From contig VFFE01007564.1 of the NCBI GenBank assembly GCA_008921705.1, forward strand, positions 1-64,000: DNA of 64,000 nucleotides, written 5' to 3'. The notes under the pieces were generated by a model. That model saw nothing but the letters and a program-made list of their open reading frames with translations. It searched no databases and was not told the origin of the DNA. Position 1 is the first letter of the stretch, and each line of letters opens with the position of its first letter. Positions 39,901 through 50,213 of the stretch are shown piece by piece. The position numbers were made by a program, and so were the translations under genes. The stretch is from Burhinus oedicnemus (taxonomy: Eukaryota > Chordata > Aves > Charadriiformes > Burhinidae).

Positions 39901-42180
39901 CCCCCCAGTCTAGTGGCAGGTTTTTGCCAGTTTGTCCTGGTTTCACTAGAGCGCATCACAGACAATATCATTCAACGCTTTTACCCCCTGAAGCTGGGTG
40001 ACTGCTCATCCAAACGGTGACTAACAGAAAAGGATAGGACCCACAAAGATGGAGTCCACACTGAGATGGGCATGCTCACCAGCATCCTGCCCCAACGCCT
40101 GGGCTGATCTCCAAGCGTGCTCCAAAGGTGAAAATCTCACGTTGGTACAACAGGAATCAGAGCTTCTCTCCCAGCTCGATACCAGCTGCTCTGCCCAGCA
40201 GAGCTGACAGCAGGGCAACCGGCACCAACCACGCTGGGTGATCGGGACTCGCACGACCGAGACAACTGCGCAACGACAAGCTGTAATCCTCACCACGCCA
40301 GACACCATGCACTGTGGAGACTGCACAACAGTGATGCATTGCAGTTTGGGGCCATACCTACAGAAGCTTCAGTGAGACACAGTTTTAGCTTCGTTATCCT
40401 GGATGCATCCTCCATTTCCACCCAGAAGTTTACCCAGGCAGAGTACAAGGGCCACATAGCCCAAACTGGAACTTCTGGATGGCAGAACTGCTGGCAACAC
40501 AGGACATGTGCACAGCCAACATACCCACGGCCTCCACACAACACACGCTCTGGGACTGACTTTTGAGAAGAGGGTGTTAAAAAAAATCACCCAAGTGCCC
40601 CCTCTCGGTGCACAAGGAGCACATTATCAGAAGTCCAAGAGACTCATTGCACACCACCTACCCACTACCAGGCACCTCTCTCCAACCAAGACACCCCCAA
40701 AAAGCCTACAGTGAGCTTCAGCAACCCATGGGTTCCAAACAGGCTCTCCAACCACAGGGCTGGGAGAAGAGCCTACAAGAACCAGAAGACACTTGATGGC
40801 AGGAGAGCCCCCAGCACCGTAACTGATGAGGACTTCACGCTGCCACCATCCTGGACCAGGTTCCCCCAACTTGGAAGCTTTTCACAACAGCCAACACAAG
40901 CTGACTCAGGTGGAAAAAAAGAAAAGTGAAGAAAACAATTAAAGGAAAACTACATATGAAACTCAACAATTAGAGGGCGGCAGGGCTGAAGGCCCCATTA
41001 GCAGCACCAGCATCTTGCTGGAGCTGCAGGCAGGATTAGACACTGAAGGTAGGAGCTTGCTGCCAGGTGGCCCTGTGGCCACCACCCACACCATCACCTG
41101 CTGGCAGCCCGTCCTGCAGGGAAAAGCCCTCCAACAAAGGCCAAACAACTGAAAGAGGGGAACAACAGAGCTAATAAATTTAAGAGTGATAAGATGAAAG
41201 GTCAGGGGGTGGACAGGGGTAGGCCAACAGGCAGGGAGAAGTTTTCAACAGTAAATCTTCATCTTCAGATGGAAATATTTCCTGAGGGAAATCCCATATT
41301 CCAGAGTATTATTTAGCCTTGCCTGGGCCAGTCCTGCCACAGCAAGGGTGGGGATAACCAGAAAGTCCCTCACATCCCCAAAGCGTGCTGCTGCACAGCA
41401 AACTGGGCTACGCACAGGACAGCGACCAACATTTTCCAGCACGAACATGGGTGGTATCGTACAGATGAAGTGCTGTGTCTATGATTTTCTGGCTCCAAGC
41501 GTTCCCCTGCCTTCCTGATATCCCGTATCTGTAATTACTTGGTGAGCCAGCACCTGCTGTATCACCCAGCGCTCAGACATCAAGGAACTCCCTGTTCACT
41601 CTCAGATCTTGCCCCAAAAATCATTCCTGGAAAGTATAAGCACGGACGCTACAGGTAAATGAGTCCAAGGAATCCAAGAAATTCTCAAATCTAGAGCGTT
41701 TCCAAAAACTTAACACTTCCATGTGAGACCTTGCCTTTCATATAGGTCAAAACCACTTCGTGCACAGGGGCCAAGGTGTTGCGGATGTGTGGGAAGACAC
41801 AGCAGCAAGCTTGATGGTTCCTGCAAGCTCTTAAAACTTTTGTGTGTCAATCGCCTAGCAAGACAGAATGATACCAAACAAGAACCCAACCCAAAAAACA
41901 AATAACTGGGCCAAAAAGCCAACTGGTCCAGGCATAGAAAAACAAACAAACACAAAAATAATAAAAGCAAAGCAGGAGAATCCAACACTCATTTGGTTCA
42001 CACACACGGGGCCAAACTGCACCTCGAGGTACAGTAGCCAGAGCAATTACGGCGTGAGTTTCTCCATCAACACCTCCCACTCCGGAGCACAGCCTTCTCC
42101 CCAGCACAGCCCCAGGGCGCGGAGAACACTCCTGAACAATGGCAGGAATAAGATCTGCCTGTTCAAAAGGGGAGGGCAAG
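36991..42180. other. gene-free stretch upstream of the 42.3 kb promoter
   Basis: No recognised exon or repeat family. It includes an AT-rich patch at 39478-39530 (AATTAAAAATATATACTG, ATATTATATATTTAAAAGC). Frames of 80-126 codons occur on both strands around 40.0-41.0 kb and 41.8-42.2 kb without a shared domain. Given the promoter orientation, this is its proximal to distal upstream flank. Confidence 0.5.
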
Positions 42181-42296
42181 AGAAGGGGGAGGAAAAAAAA
42201 AAATGATACTAAAAAAAAAAAAAGGCCAGGGTGACGTAAGGGTGTGGGAAACTTTTACGTCCTTACCTGCTGGGGAAGGGTGGGCCTCCCCTGGCG
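42181..42296 (+). promoter_or_regulatory. proximal promoter with inverted CRE-like pair
   Basis: Two A-runs (42193-42203, 42211-42223) are followed by TGACGTAA (42232-42239), a one-base variant of the cAMP-response element TGACGTCA. TTACGTCC follows at 42255-42262. GACGTAA and TTACGTC are exact 7-base inverted arms separated by 15 bases. A KLF/Sp-like GGGTGGGCC lies at 42279-42287. All sit 20-65 bases upstream of the TATA box, where CRE sites act in many CREB/ATF-responsive promoters. Inference: a bZIP-regulated, inducible promoter. The alternative is a C/EBP or PAR-bZIP site, since both halves resemble TTACGTAA-type elements. Confidence 0.6.
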
Positions 42297-42305
42297 TATA
42301 AAAAG
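42297..42305 (+). promoter_or_regulatory. TATA box
   Basis: TATAAAAAG embedded in GC-rich flanks (CTGGCG before, CCGCCAGG after) is a strong match to the vertebrate TATA consensus. A start about 25-33 bases downstream is expected, in CTTTACTCAACTTAGT (42315-42330). TCAACTT there is only a partial match to the initiator consensus. The reverse strand shows no comparable box, so transcription should run toward the plus direction into the GC-rich leader. Confidence 0.7.
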
Positions 42306-42443
42306 CCGCCAGGGCTTTACTCAACTTAGTATTTACCACCGAGCCCCGGCTGAAGGGTCGGCCGGCGCAAGGTGCGGCGGGGGCAGCCCCCGCCCGGGCC
42401 AGGTGCACCTGCGGCCGCCAGCACCGAGCCCCGGCCCCCCGGA

Positions 42444-42463
42444 GGGAGGGAAGGGGAGAGGGG
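42444..42463 (+). other. G-quadruplex motif in predicted leader
   Basis: GGGAGGGAAGGGGAGAGGGG: four G-tracts with loops of 1, 2 and 3 bases, about 120 bases downstream of the predicted start. It would be present in the RNA if the plus strand is transcribed from the TATA box. Confidence 0.75.
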
Positions 42464-42702
42464 ACCCCGGCCCGCGGGCAGCCCCCGCCCGCCGCGGAGG
42501 GGGGAAGACGTGCTGAAGTACCGGGGAAGTTTCCCCCCGCCCCGCACCCGGCAGCTGCCCCCGCCCCGCGGCCGAGCTCGCACCGCACCGGGCCGGGTCG
42601 GCCCCCACCCCGGCGGCCTCGGCGCCCCGGGCGGAGGGAGGAGCCAGGCGCGGCCCCCCCCGGAGGCCGGCAGCGCTCCCCGCCTCGGCCGGGGGTTCCA
42701 GC

Positions 42703-42722
42703 NNNNNNNNNNNNNNNNNNNN
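42703..42722. other. assembly gap (20 N)
   Basis: Twenty N interrupt the island between GGGGGTTCCAGC and GTGTTGGGCCC. The true length is unknown. The gap falls where the end of exon 1, and perhaps the translation start and first splice donor, would be expected. Confidence 0.99.
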
Positions 42723-43949
42723 GTGTTGGGCCCAGAAATGTGCACCGTGGCTTGCGGTATTTTCACGGAGAAGTTTTGTCCAGGGCTCCCGATGAGGTTT
42801 TTTTGGTGCTTTTCCAACCAACTTTTTCCTCTGTTCTTCCCCAGCCGGGGTGCGTAAAAAGGTGGGGGGAAGGTAAAAGATGCTGGGAGCTACAAGGGAG
42901 CTGCCTGCTCAGAGACTCAAAACCTGTCGAGCATACTAAGGAGAGGGGGAAGGGAAATTGTGTTTTCTGATCGCTTTCTGTCTGTTTTGTGGCTATTTAT
43001 AAGGACTGCAATTAAAATAATTCAGCTTTTGCGTGTGACTGTTTTTATAACGGGATGTCACCCTTTAAGTAGCCGTTGGGTACCTGCATTTGCCCCAAAG
43101 AGAAGGGGAAGGCAGAAGGGTTACATGGCGTTCAGGCTGTGGAGGGGAGAGTTGCCAAGCCTTACTCATTTGGAAGGAGATTTCTGGATGAGTTTTTAAG
43201 CACTTTAAATGTATTTCATTTTGACAATAAAGGCCTCTGCTGTGCACTTTCAGAAGATGTTTACAATCTTATCCCATTACCAGCTTTAATGTCCACAGTC
43301 ACCGCTTGACAGCCCCAGGAGGGAAAGTTTGCACGTAAGGACCCAAAAAAGGACATTAAGCGCCTAAAAGACTTCAGAAGCTGGAGCGCAGAGTTGTGAT
43401 CCAGCCTCCCTCCCCCTTCCCTGGCTGCCAGAGCGTCTAAAACAAGCAAGCGTGCGCCCAGATCGACCCGAGCGCTCTGGCAGATGGGAGACTCCAGGAG
43501 ATACCACCCCACCCCAACAGGCACCCCTTCCCCGGCAGGCCCTGCAGCAGGGGAAGCATGACGTATCCCAAATTTAGTCCGCAGTGCAAATTCCCCGTCT
43601 GTGGTTGATTTGGTGTCCTGCACTGGCCCCCCCTACCAGGGGTGCTAAATTCCTCCCGAGGGATGGAGAGGGCTGCCGAGGCCAGATGCTATCTTAGAAG
43701 CACTGCAGCTAAACCTGCGTGAGCCTGTCAGTCAGAGCCACAGACGTTTTCTAAGCATTATGACTATGACTAGAAATACCCTAGCCTTGTCCTAGCCGCC
43801 TACCCTGTGTTTAAACCCTGCTGAGATCCAAAAACAAAGCAGCATAGTGCGTGAGTCACCAGGGCCCCATGCCGTAGGTGTACCTAGAGTGCCGATTAGC
43901 GCTCTGCAAACATGGCCTGTTGTGAAAGACACAGGCATGGCTGCTTTCT

Positions 43950-44105
43950 AAAGCACCGGTGGATGAGACCGTAGCACCAGCACAAGCTGAGCAGCCAAAG
44001 CCTTTGCCCAAGGCCCTGTAAACCTGGGTTCAGTTCCCGCCCTGGAGAACCTGCGCTTCAAGTGTCTCCTCTTCCAGCCGAGCGCTTTGACCACCAGGCT
44101 GCAAG
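43950..44105 (+). repeat. tRNA-derived SINE-like relic
   Basis: The plus strand has a good B-box, GGTTCAGTTCCC (44027-44038, one mismatch to GGTTCRANNCC), in the context CCTGGGTTCAGTTCCCGCC, typical of tRNA-derived SINE heads. TAGCACCAGC upstream (43962) is a weak A-box. Directly downstream, the minus strand reads TGGTGGTCAAAGCGCTCGG (44078-44096), another A-box-like head. The segment could be two heads in opposite orientation or one rearranged SINE. Confidence 0.45.
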
Positions 44106-44614
44106 GTCGTGCTCCTTCTTCATCGCACTCCAAGGACAACTCATGATGGTATTTTCTGCCGCAGGGGTCAGGCGGTCATCACGAGGGACTTCCTGGCACT
44201 CGTGTCTGTCAACCTCAGCATGGCGGGGCTCTCAACAGAGCCCAGCTTTGTAATGCTCTGGAGAAGCAGATTTACAGAGGGATTGTTGCCTGTTTTTTTC
44301 TTCTGTTTGATCTTTCCTGCAAATCTGCAACAACCCTCGTGTTGTGTCAACTGGTATCTAGGGGAAGCATCTGAAAAGTAAAAGAAACCGTTTGGCCCAA
44401 GATGAGCGACAAGTGTTCTCCATTTAGTATTTCAGAGAAAACCAGTGGTCAAATATTTTCCTTGTCCTGTATCCAACAATTATTGCTTCTTTATCCATCA
44501 AGCTTATGCAATTTTCCAGTCGTGTTAACAGAAGAGAGACTACTTTGCACATCCGTAGCAGCCTCCTTTGAACGATCCCAAAAGTTTTAAGCTTTGAGCC
44601 TCCAGAATGCGAGA

Positions 44615-44740
44615 TCGTAACTACTACTCCCTCCATTTTGCAGGTAGATGAACTGTGACTAATCCTCTGCAGCACAGCAGCAGAAGTTGGATTCGCAGCC
44701 CATTACCCTTGTAACACGCTGCCCAGAATGGTCACTGCTT
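44615..44740 (-). repeat. MIR-like relic
   Basis: Plus-strand reading follows reverse-complement MIR: ACTACTCCCTCCATTTTGCA, GGTAGATGAACTGTGACTAA, GCACAGCAGCAGAAGTTGG, ATTCGCAGCCCATTACCCTT. These match 'ctattatccccattttaca', 'gatgaggaaactgaggca', 'cacacagctagtaagtggc' and 'attcgaacccagg'. Order and spacing hold over more than 100 bases. Confidence 0.65.
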
Positions 44741-45052
44741 GTCAAGCACAGCGTGATTTTTTCTATTTTTTTTCAGTTTCCTATCATGACCGATATCATA
44801 CACTTTGGAAACAAAAGTAGAAAATTCAAGGTGTTGAGCCTGGCTGTGAAAATCTGCTCTTTGCCTGGAAAGAGTCAAAAATGCTGGCAACGTGCAATCA
44901 TTCCTTCGGTAATATCTACCGCACCCTGCACCATAGCAGCAAAATGAATTAAACAGTAAAAGACTGGAATGCCTGACATTGCATAGGCCACTCAGGAGGC
45001 AGTCATACAAGAGTCAGCCTGGGCCAATATTAATTCAAGGAAATTAAGTTTT

Positions 45053-45175
45053 TTAGTGGTTGAGGTGCATGACTAGAAGCCTGGAAACCTGGCCTCTGTT
45101 CCTACTTTTCCTGCGTTGCTTGACTTTAGACCAGTCGGTTCACCTCCCCATGTCTGCTTTTCAGAGTTTGGGTCT
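45053..45175 (+). repeat. MIR-like relic, near full head and core
   Basis: TTAGTGGTTGAGGTGCATGA, AGCCTGGAAACCTGGCCTCT, GTTCCTACTTTTCCTGCGTT, GCTTGACTTTAGACCAGTCG, GTTCACCTCCCCATGTCTGC, then TTTTCAG parallels MIR from 'tagtggttaagagc' through 'agccagactgcctgggttc', 'tgtgaccttgggcaagt', 'cacttaacctctctgtgcc' to 'tcagtttc'. Both the tRNA-like head and core are represented, making it one of the most complete copies here. Confidence 0.65.
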
Positions 45176-45329
45176 CTGCTTTTTGGTGAGATTTCAGATG
45201 TAAAATCACAAAAAAAGAAAAGGAAGGAAAGAGCCCTGGGAAGCCATGGGAATTCATCCCTCGGACCATAAAGCAGGAGCAGCATTGCCCAAACCCTACA
45301 GAGGTTCGTCTACCCTACCCTGCTCGTAA

Positions 45330-45427
45330 GGATATCTAGAGGATCCATTCCAGAGCTTCACAGTTAGAAAAACTTTCCTTATCTCTAACCCAAGTCATTT
45401 TTGCTGTAATTCAACTCTTAATCAGAT
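45330..45427 (-). repeat. old CR1/L3-like LINE fragment
   Basis: CATTCCAGAGCTTCACAGTT, AGAAAAACTTTCCTTATCTC, TAACCCAAGTCATTTTTGCT and GTAATTCAACTCTTA align in order with the minus-strand CR1 3' coding end seen in the younger copies (CACCACCCTCACAGTAAAGA, ATTTCTTCCTAATATCTAAT, CTAAACCTACC). The many differences suggest an ancient CR1 or L3 copy. No reading frame is left. Confidence 0.55.
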
Positions 45428-45959
45428 GAAGTTGTGGGGATCTGACGTATTCCCTCACTAGCAACAATTCCAGAACAACAGGAAAGTCGCCCACCTGGTG
45501 AACTAATCCTTCCGTGGGTAAAAGCCAGAGAGGCTGGAAAACACACTAAGCACGTGTTCTTGGGAGAGTTGCCACCTAATTTTCAGACAAAGATCAGATG
45601 CAATTAGCCTCAGATCAACTGGAGACTCCTCTGCCTCAAACCACAGCACTTTTCACCCACCTCGCCATGAGGACGCCCATTTCCATCAAGACACACGCTG
45701 CAGCGGCATACTTGACCCTTCGGTCTCCGAAGGGTATTCTTGGAAGCACATGCAAAATCTGAGCTTACGGCAGTATCATTCCTGTGGCACTGGGGAAGGA
45801 ATGAGGAAACACCAGCATGGATACTAAGCAGACAGGAGAGAAAAGACTCAACCTGCAAGTCTGAATTCATCTCCAACCAGGGTGCATGTTCCTGATTTAG
45901 AGATACACACGTGCTTGTTGCCTGGTGGAAGGAATCTAGGAACAGCAGTGGGCCAAGCT

Positions 45960-46085
45960 TTGTCATTCCCCATTTTGTAGGTATGTTTGCATCCAGACAG
46001 GAATGCAAGGCATGCACTGGGCCAGCATTACTAAATCACAGATCACTGACAGTGATCGAGTCTGAGCCAGAACCCCGAGGGGATC
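45960..46085 (-). repeat. possible MIR-like relic
   Basis: CATTCCCCATTTTGTAGG (45964) and, about 100 bases on, CTGAGCCAGAACCCCGAGG fall at roughly the spacing expected between the MIR core 'tccccattttacag' and head 'gagccaggattcgaaccc' in reverse orientation. The middle is poorly matched. Confidence 0.35.
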
Positions 46086-48831
46086 TACGCTGATGAGAAA
46101 TACAATTTCCAACAACCTCCCCAACTTTCCATGGGTATGTCAGAGATAGTGACCATCATCAAACCCTGCATCCCTGTACACATCTTTGAGTTGCACGTGG
46201 TTCACCAGATGCTCAGTTTTACCTGGCAACCAGTCCTATCTAATTCCACATCATTTCACTGTTGGCCACAGTGAGTTTTGGGTAGCTCAGGAAAGTATAA
46301 ACCTCCCTGCACCCATTTCAGGCTCTGCTCCCTGCTCCACCCTGTCCACGTCCACCTCCGTCCACTTGGAAGGAATGGTAAAGCTTTGTAAAACTGCTAA
46401 ATCCCAATGCTGAGAAGTGCAGTTGAGCAACGTGCCAGTGTAGCATACTTAATTTTAAGGACATGCTTAAATCCAATTTGAGCCCAGAGAGATTTTAGCT
46501 TAGGTTTAAGCATTCTGTTGAACAGGGGTGGATTTAAGGATTGAAGTGTTTTGCTAGACTGGATCTTTAGTTAATGAGGAAGGAGGGTTGCTAATGCCTA
46601 GAAGAACGAACTGCCTGGAGCTCTGTGGCCACAGGCAAGCCATAGCTAGCACTACTCCATTTTCCTAATCAATTTTGATGAAATTAACACATCGACTTGG
46701 TAAAGAAGTTGACAATTTCATTCAGAATCCTCACTCTCTGGGTCTCGGCGTAGTGGGGAAAAAAAGCAGGTTTATAGTATCTCATCAGAGTGATGTGATA
46801 CAATTAATGCAGAAGTCACTAGACTTTGTATTTTACACCATCTGGTATCTTGCACAGTATCTCACGAATATTGAGTGTCTCATGTCCAGATTTTAGCACT
46901 GAAATTGTGAGTGCTTTGTTTTACAGGAAGGGAATTGGTCAAATTCTTTAACAAAGAAGTACCCCAGTCTTAAAAGAAATATTTGCGGTAACAAGTATTT
47001 TGGGGGACATTTTTGCATAGGCTCTGACCTCCCCGTTGAGAATCAAAGCAAACATATTGAATGTACTAAGCAGATGTCTTCTCCTAGTGACAGCAAGATG
47101 AGCAGAGACAGCTGGTTAGAAGAACAACAACAACAAAAACACATCATCATTCCTGCTTTGGCTCCAAAAAATCTTGGACTTGTTGTCAAGGAAGAAAGCT
47201 ATGTATGTAAGAAGCCAAGAAAGAGACAAATATTATTGAATCTGGTAGCATTTTAGTGAATATGCTGGAAATAACTTAAGTAGGAAGAAAAACTGGATGC
47301 GCTCCATTGTTTATTAAAAGAATGCCTCTTCTTATTTCCACAGGGACCTATAGCCTATATAGTCATTAACACATTTACAAGATGTATATTTTAAATAATT
47401 TGCCTCACTCATCAATCCTGTGGGCTCTTTTTCTAAAGTAAATAGAGTTACAGCACGTAAAAATGTGTACAGCCACATAAATATAATCTCTGCAAGCTAG
47501 AAATGCCAACGGTGAATTTTGCATGTAACTCCTTCAATCAGGGGAGATGGGTGTAGTACAGAGACACCTAGAGAGATATGAAATATTAGGAAGGGAGGAG
47601 AAGAGAAAATTGGATTCCCCCCCATGAAAAATAAGAAACCAAAATTAAAATATGAAGAGCTATTCTGGATGAGAAACAGTCTGCGCTGTGGTGAGATCAG
47701 AGAGGAGTTGTTTGACAAGACTGCAAAATAAGCCAGTGACCTTCTGGCCTCCCTGCTCAGAGGTAGTACACTCTTTCTCTTGATGGTTTTCATCTGAAGA
47801 AAACTTGAACTCTCTGCTTGTCCCCTGGACATTTCCATTTCCCTGAACTTTGGGCAGACTTGAAGGAAGAACTACAGGATTGATGGGAAGAGTTTAAGAA
47901 ATCAAAAGCCATGTAGTTTGGCTAATGCCAAAGACAAGTAACTTGAGGTGGACGTTGTAGGAAGACTAGGTAGGCCCAAATCCCGTGGCATAAGATAGTG
48001 CCCCGTACAATAGCAAAGGTCCAGATTTGCTGGCTCAGGAGGTGTCTTCCATAGCATGCTTCAAAATCCCTAGCTGTCTCCTACAGAGGTCCTAAATAGT
48101 TTAAAGCCTCAAAGAAGCAAGAGTTTAAGATGGTGTAAGGGATGGGAATTGAGGGATGTGACCAATCTGACAGACCAGCTTGTAAACAGAGCACAATGAA
48201 GTCAAAAGGAGAGAACATGGCTACTGGGTCTGCAGTTCTTGGCTGCCAGCTTTGCCCATTCTCAGCTATGCGGTTAGGCAGTCTGTGTACCACCATTTTC
48301 TTTGTAGGAAACTGGGGTTAAGTCTCCTGCTCTGCAACAGAGCACATGTGGGACCTTGGGAAAGTTGCAGATTGGAAAGCTGAAAACAGCTTCCACCATT
48401 TGCCAGTATCTTGGAGAGTCTGGAAGTTTTCCCATCTCTACTGTGACAAAAACAGGACTTTCCAACATTTTTGGAGGACTTTTCTCCCTTGTAATAAGGC
48501 ACAGAAAGCACGCAATGAAAAACAAATCACAGTGCCAGAACTGACTGAGGATCAGGGCACCATTCTGCCTGCTTTAATTCTCCATCTTGCCAGCCTCAGC
48601 TCCAAGACCTGACCTGCAGTCTCCCAGCCACCCCAGGAATGACCATGCCACGATGAAGGACCATTTTGGCTAGAAATTCCATGCTGATTCCAAGAAAATG
48701 TTTCCTAGACTGTCTTGCTGAAATGGATACACTCCCACACACACAACATGAAAGGAATCATGTCTGACAAATAAACATTTTATAATGAGAAACATTTATC
48801 CAACATATTCCTCTCCAGTGACTCTGGAGCT

Positions 48832-48905
48832 TTGTGCCTCAGTGCACCATCTATAAAAAGAGACAACAGCCCTTCCCAGCCTCTGGGAGAACACACTCGG
48901 ATAAT
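48832..48905 (+). repeat. MIR-like core fragment
   Basis: TTTGTGCCTCAGTGCACCAT, CTATAAAAAGAGACAACAGC, CCTTCCCAGCCTCTGGGAG matches the 3' half of MIR: 'ctgtgcctcagtttccccat', 'ctgtaaaatgagaataatag', 'cccttcctacctcacaggg'. Confidence 0.55.
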
Positions 48906-50213
48906 AAAGTGATGGACTCACTACCTCCATTAGTTACCTTAAAAGCTCCATATACCTAATAGCACGTAAGTATAGACTGAATCAAGAATTTTTATAGGCC
49001 CATTATAACCTATGTGTTTGACCTTGACCAACAGCATCTCCACCCATGGGCTGCTGCTTTCTGCTCCATTTTTCTGTGGGACACAGAGGCAACGCAGGGC
49101 ACGCCAGCAGCCCTGGGCTCAGCCATCCCCACATATACATTTCCTCACATCATTGGCAATTTGGATTGCCGAGGAGCTGGCCCAGCCCTGCTGCCAGTGA
49201 GGTGACAGATCCCTGGCACTGGAGCTGGGCTGGAGCTGCTCATGAGCTGCTTGCGGCTGGAGAGGAATGTCTGCAGAGAGCTAAACCAGATTGCTCGTAG
49301 ATCTCTCCCAAATTGCTTGCCTCTAATCTAGCAGACAACTTGAGAGTAAACGTGCACTGGGAGCACTATCTTCCCCTCCCTTCATCATAATAACCCAAGA
49401 ACATTAAGTTTGTGCACAGGCATTACGAGATGGCTGCACTGTAGAAACCTTAGGATCTCACTGGTGCCTTGGCAAGTGCATAAGATGTCAGAGCCACTTA
49501 CGTGTATCCTTTCCTCTCTTCCAGGACACATCTACTTCAGTTACTTGTTTGATGCTATAGACCCACCACAGCCACCGCAGCTGCAGGAGCGCGGTAACAG
49601 TCCAAGCATGGGCTGGCGCTATGGACTGAGCTTTTGAGCATGAAGCGATATTACAAATACCTGTTCTGCACAGAGCTTTTAGAAAGGGTCAAATGGCATC
49701 AAAGCTTCAGGAAAGCTGACAGTTTGGCATCACCCATATTTTTCAGGCCCACACCTACCGCAGGGGAAAAAAGTTTTCAGTTGGTATTTGCACTATCCTG
49801 CCTATGTTTCAGCCACACAGTTCCAGCATTTGCAGAACGTCTGGAGGCCCATCTCACGTGTTCAACATCTCACCCTTCCTGAGTGTAGGCTGAAAAATGC
49901 CACTTTTCTCCACTATTAAATCAAAAGGTGGCTACACCCATGTGTCAGCTGTTTACTACCCTCTGTTCCCTCCCTTTGGGCAGCTGACCAAGGATAATGA
50001 CCTATATCCTTGAAGTATTTGTTTTATTTAGCATTACAGAGAGTGAGGGTTTAAGGAAACGAGCAACCTGAGAATATAACTATTCCCACCCTATCTTATT
50101 ACAATTAGAGAGATCAACTTGCATCTTCTCTTGTGGGAACACACCAGAACCAGCCAGCTCAAGTTTTTGAATGTCCAAGACTTCATTTGGGCTCTCTCCT
50201 GCTCTGCCTTTGT

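Larger units (their letters stand above)
42290..42702 (+). promoter_or_regulatory. CpG island / GC-rich 5' leader, cut by gap
   Basis: Composition changes abruptly to very high GC with dense CpG (GGTCGGCCGGCGCAAGG, GCCGCGGAGG, CCGGGCCGGGTCGG) and falls back equally abruptly after the gap. From the TATA box to 42702 there is no ATG on either strand. If transcribed, this gives about 375 bases of untranslated first exon, unless initiation is non-AUG or the start codon is in the gap. The purine-rich run at 42444-42463 is a canonical quadruplex motif. Open frames through here on both strands begin at non-ATG codons and are typical of GC-rich DNA. The gene cannot be identified because no downstream coding exon was recognised. 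Confidence 0.7.
42723..50213. other. downstream of promoter: possible first intron, no coding exon seen
   Basis: Just after the gap an ATG at 42738 opens only 39 codons (to TAA at 42855) with no recognisable product. GT donors at 42853-42878 (GCGTAAAAAG, AAGGTAAAAG) are possible ends of exon 1. AATAAA at 43226-43231 with a TGTG-rich stretch downstream could end a short promoter transcript. No exon could be recognised further on. The span carries several SINE relics and one old CR1/L3-like fragment. Confidence 0.45.

Noticed and set aside
42326..42821. Overlapping 160-residue frames on both strands of the CpG island
   Set aside because: They run through the N gap, start on non-ATG codons and reflect the lack of stop codons in GC-rich DNA.
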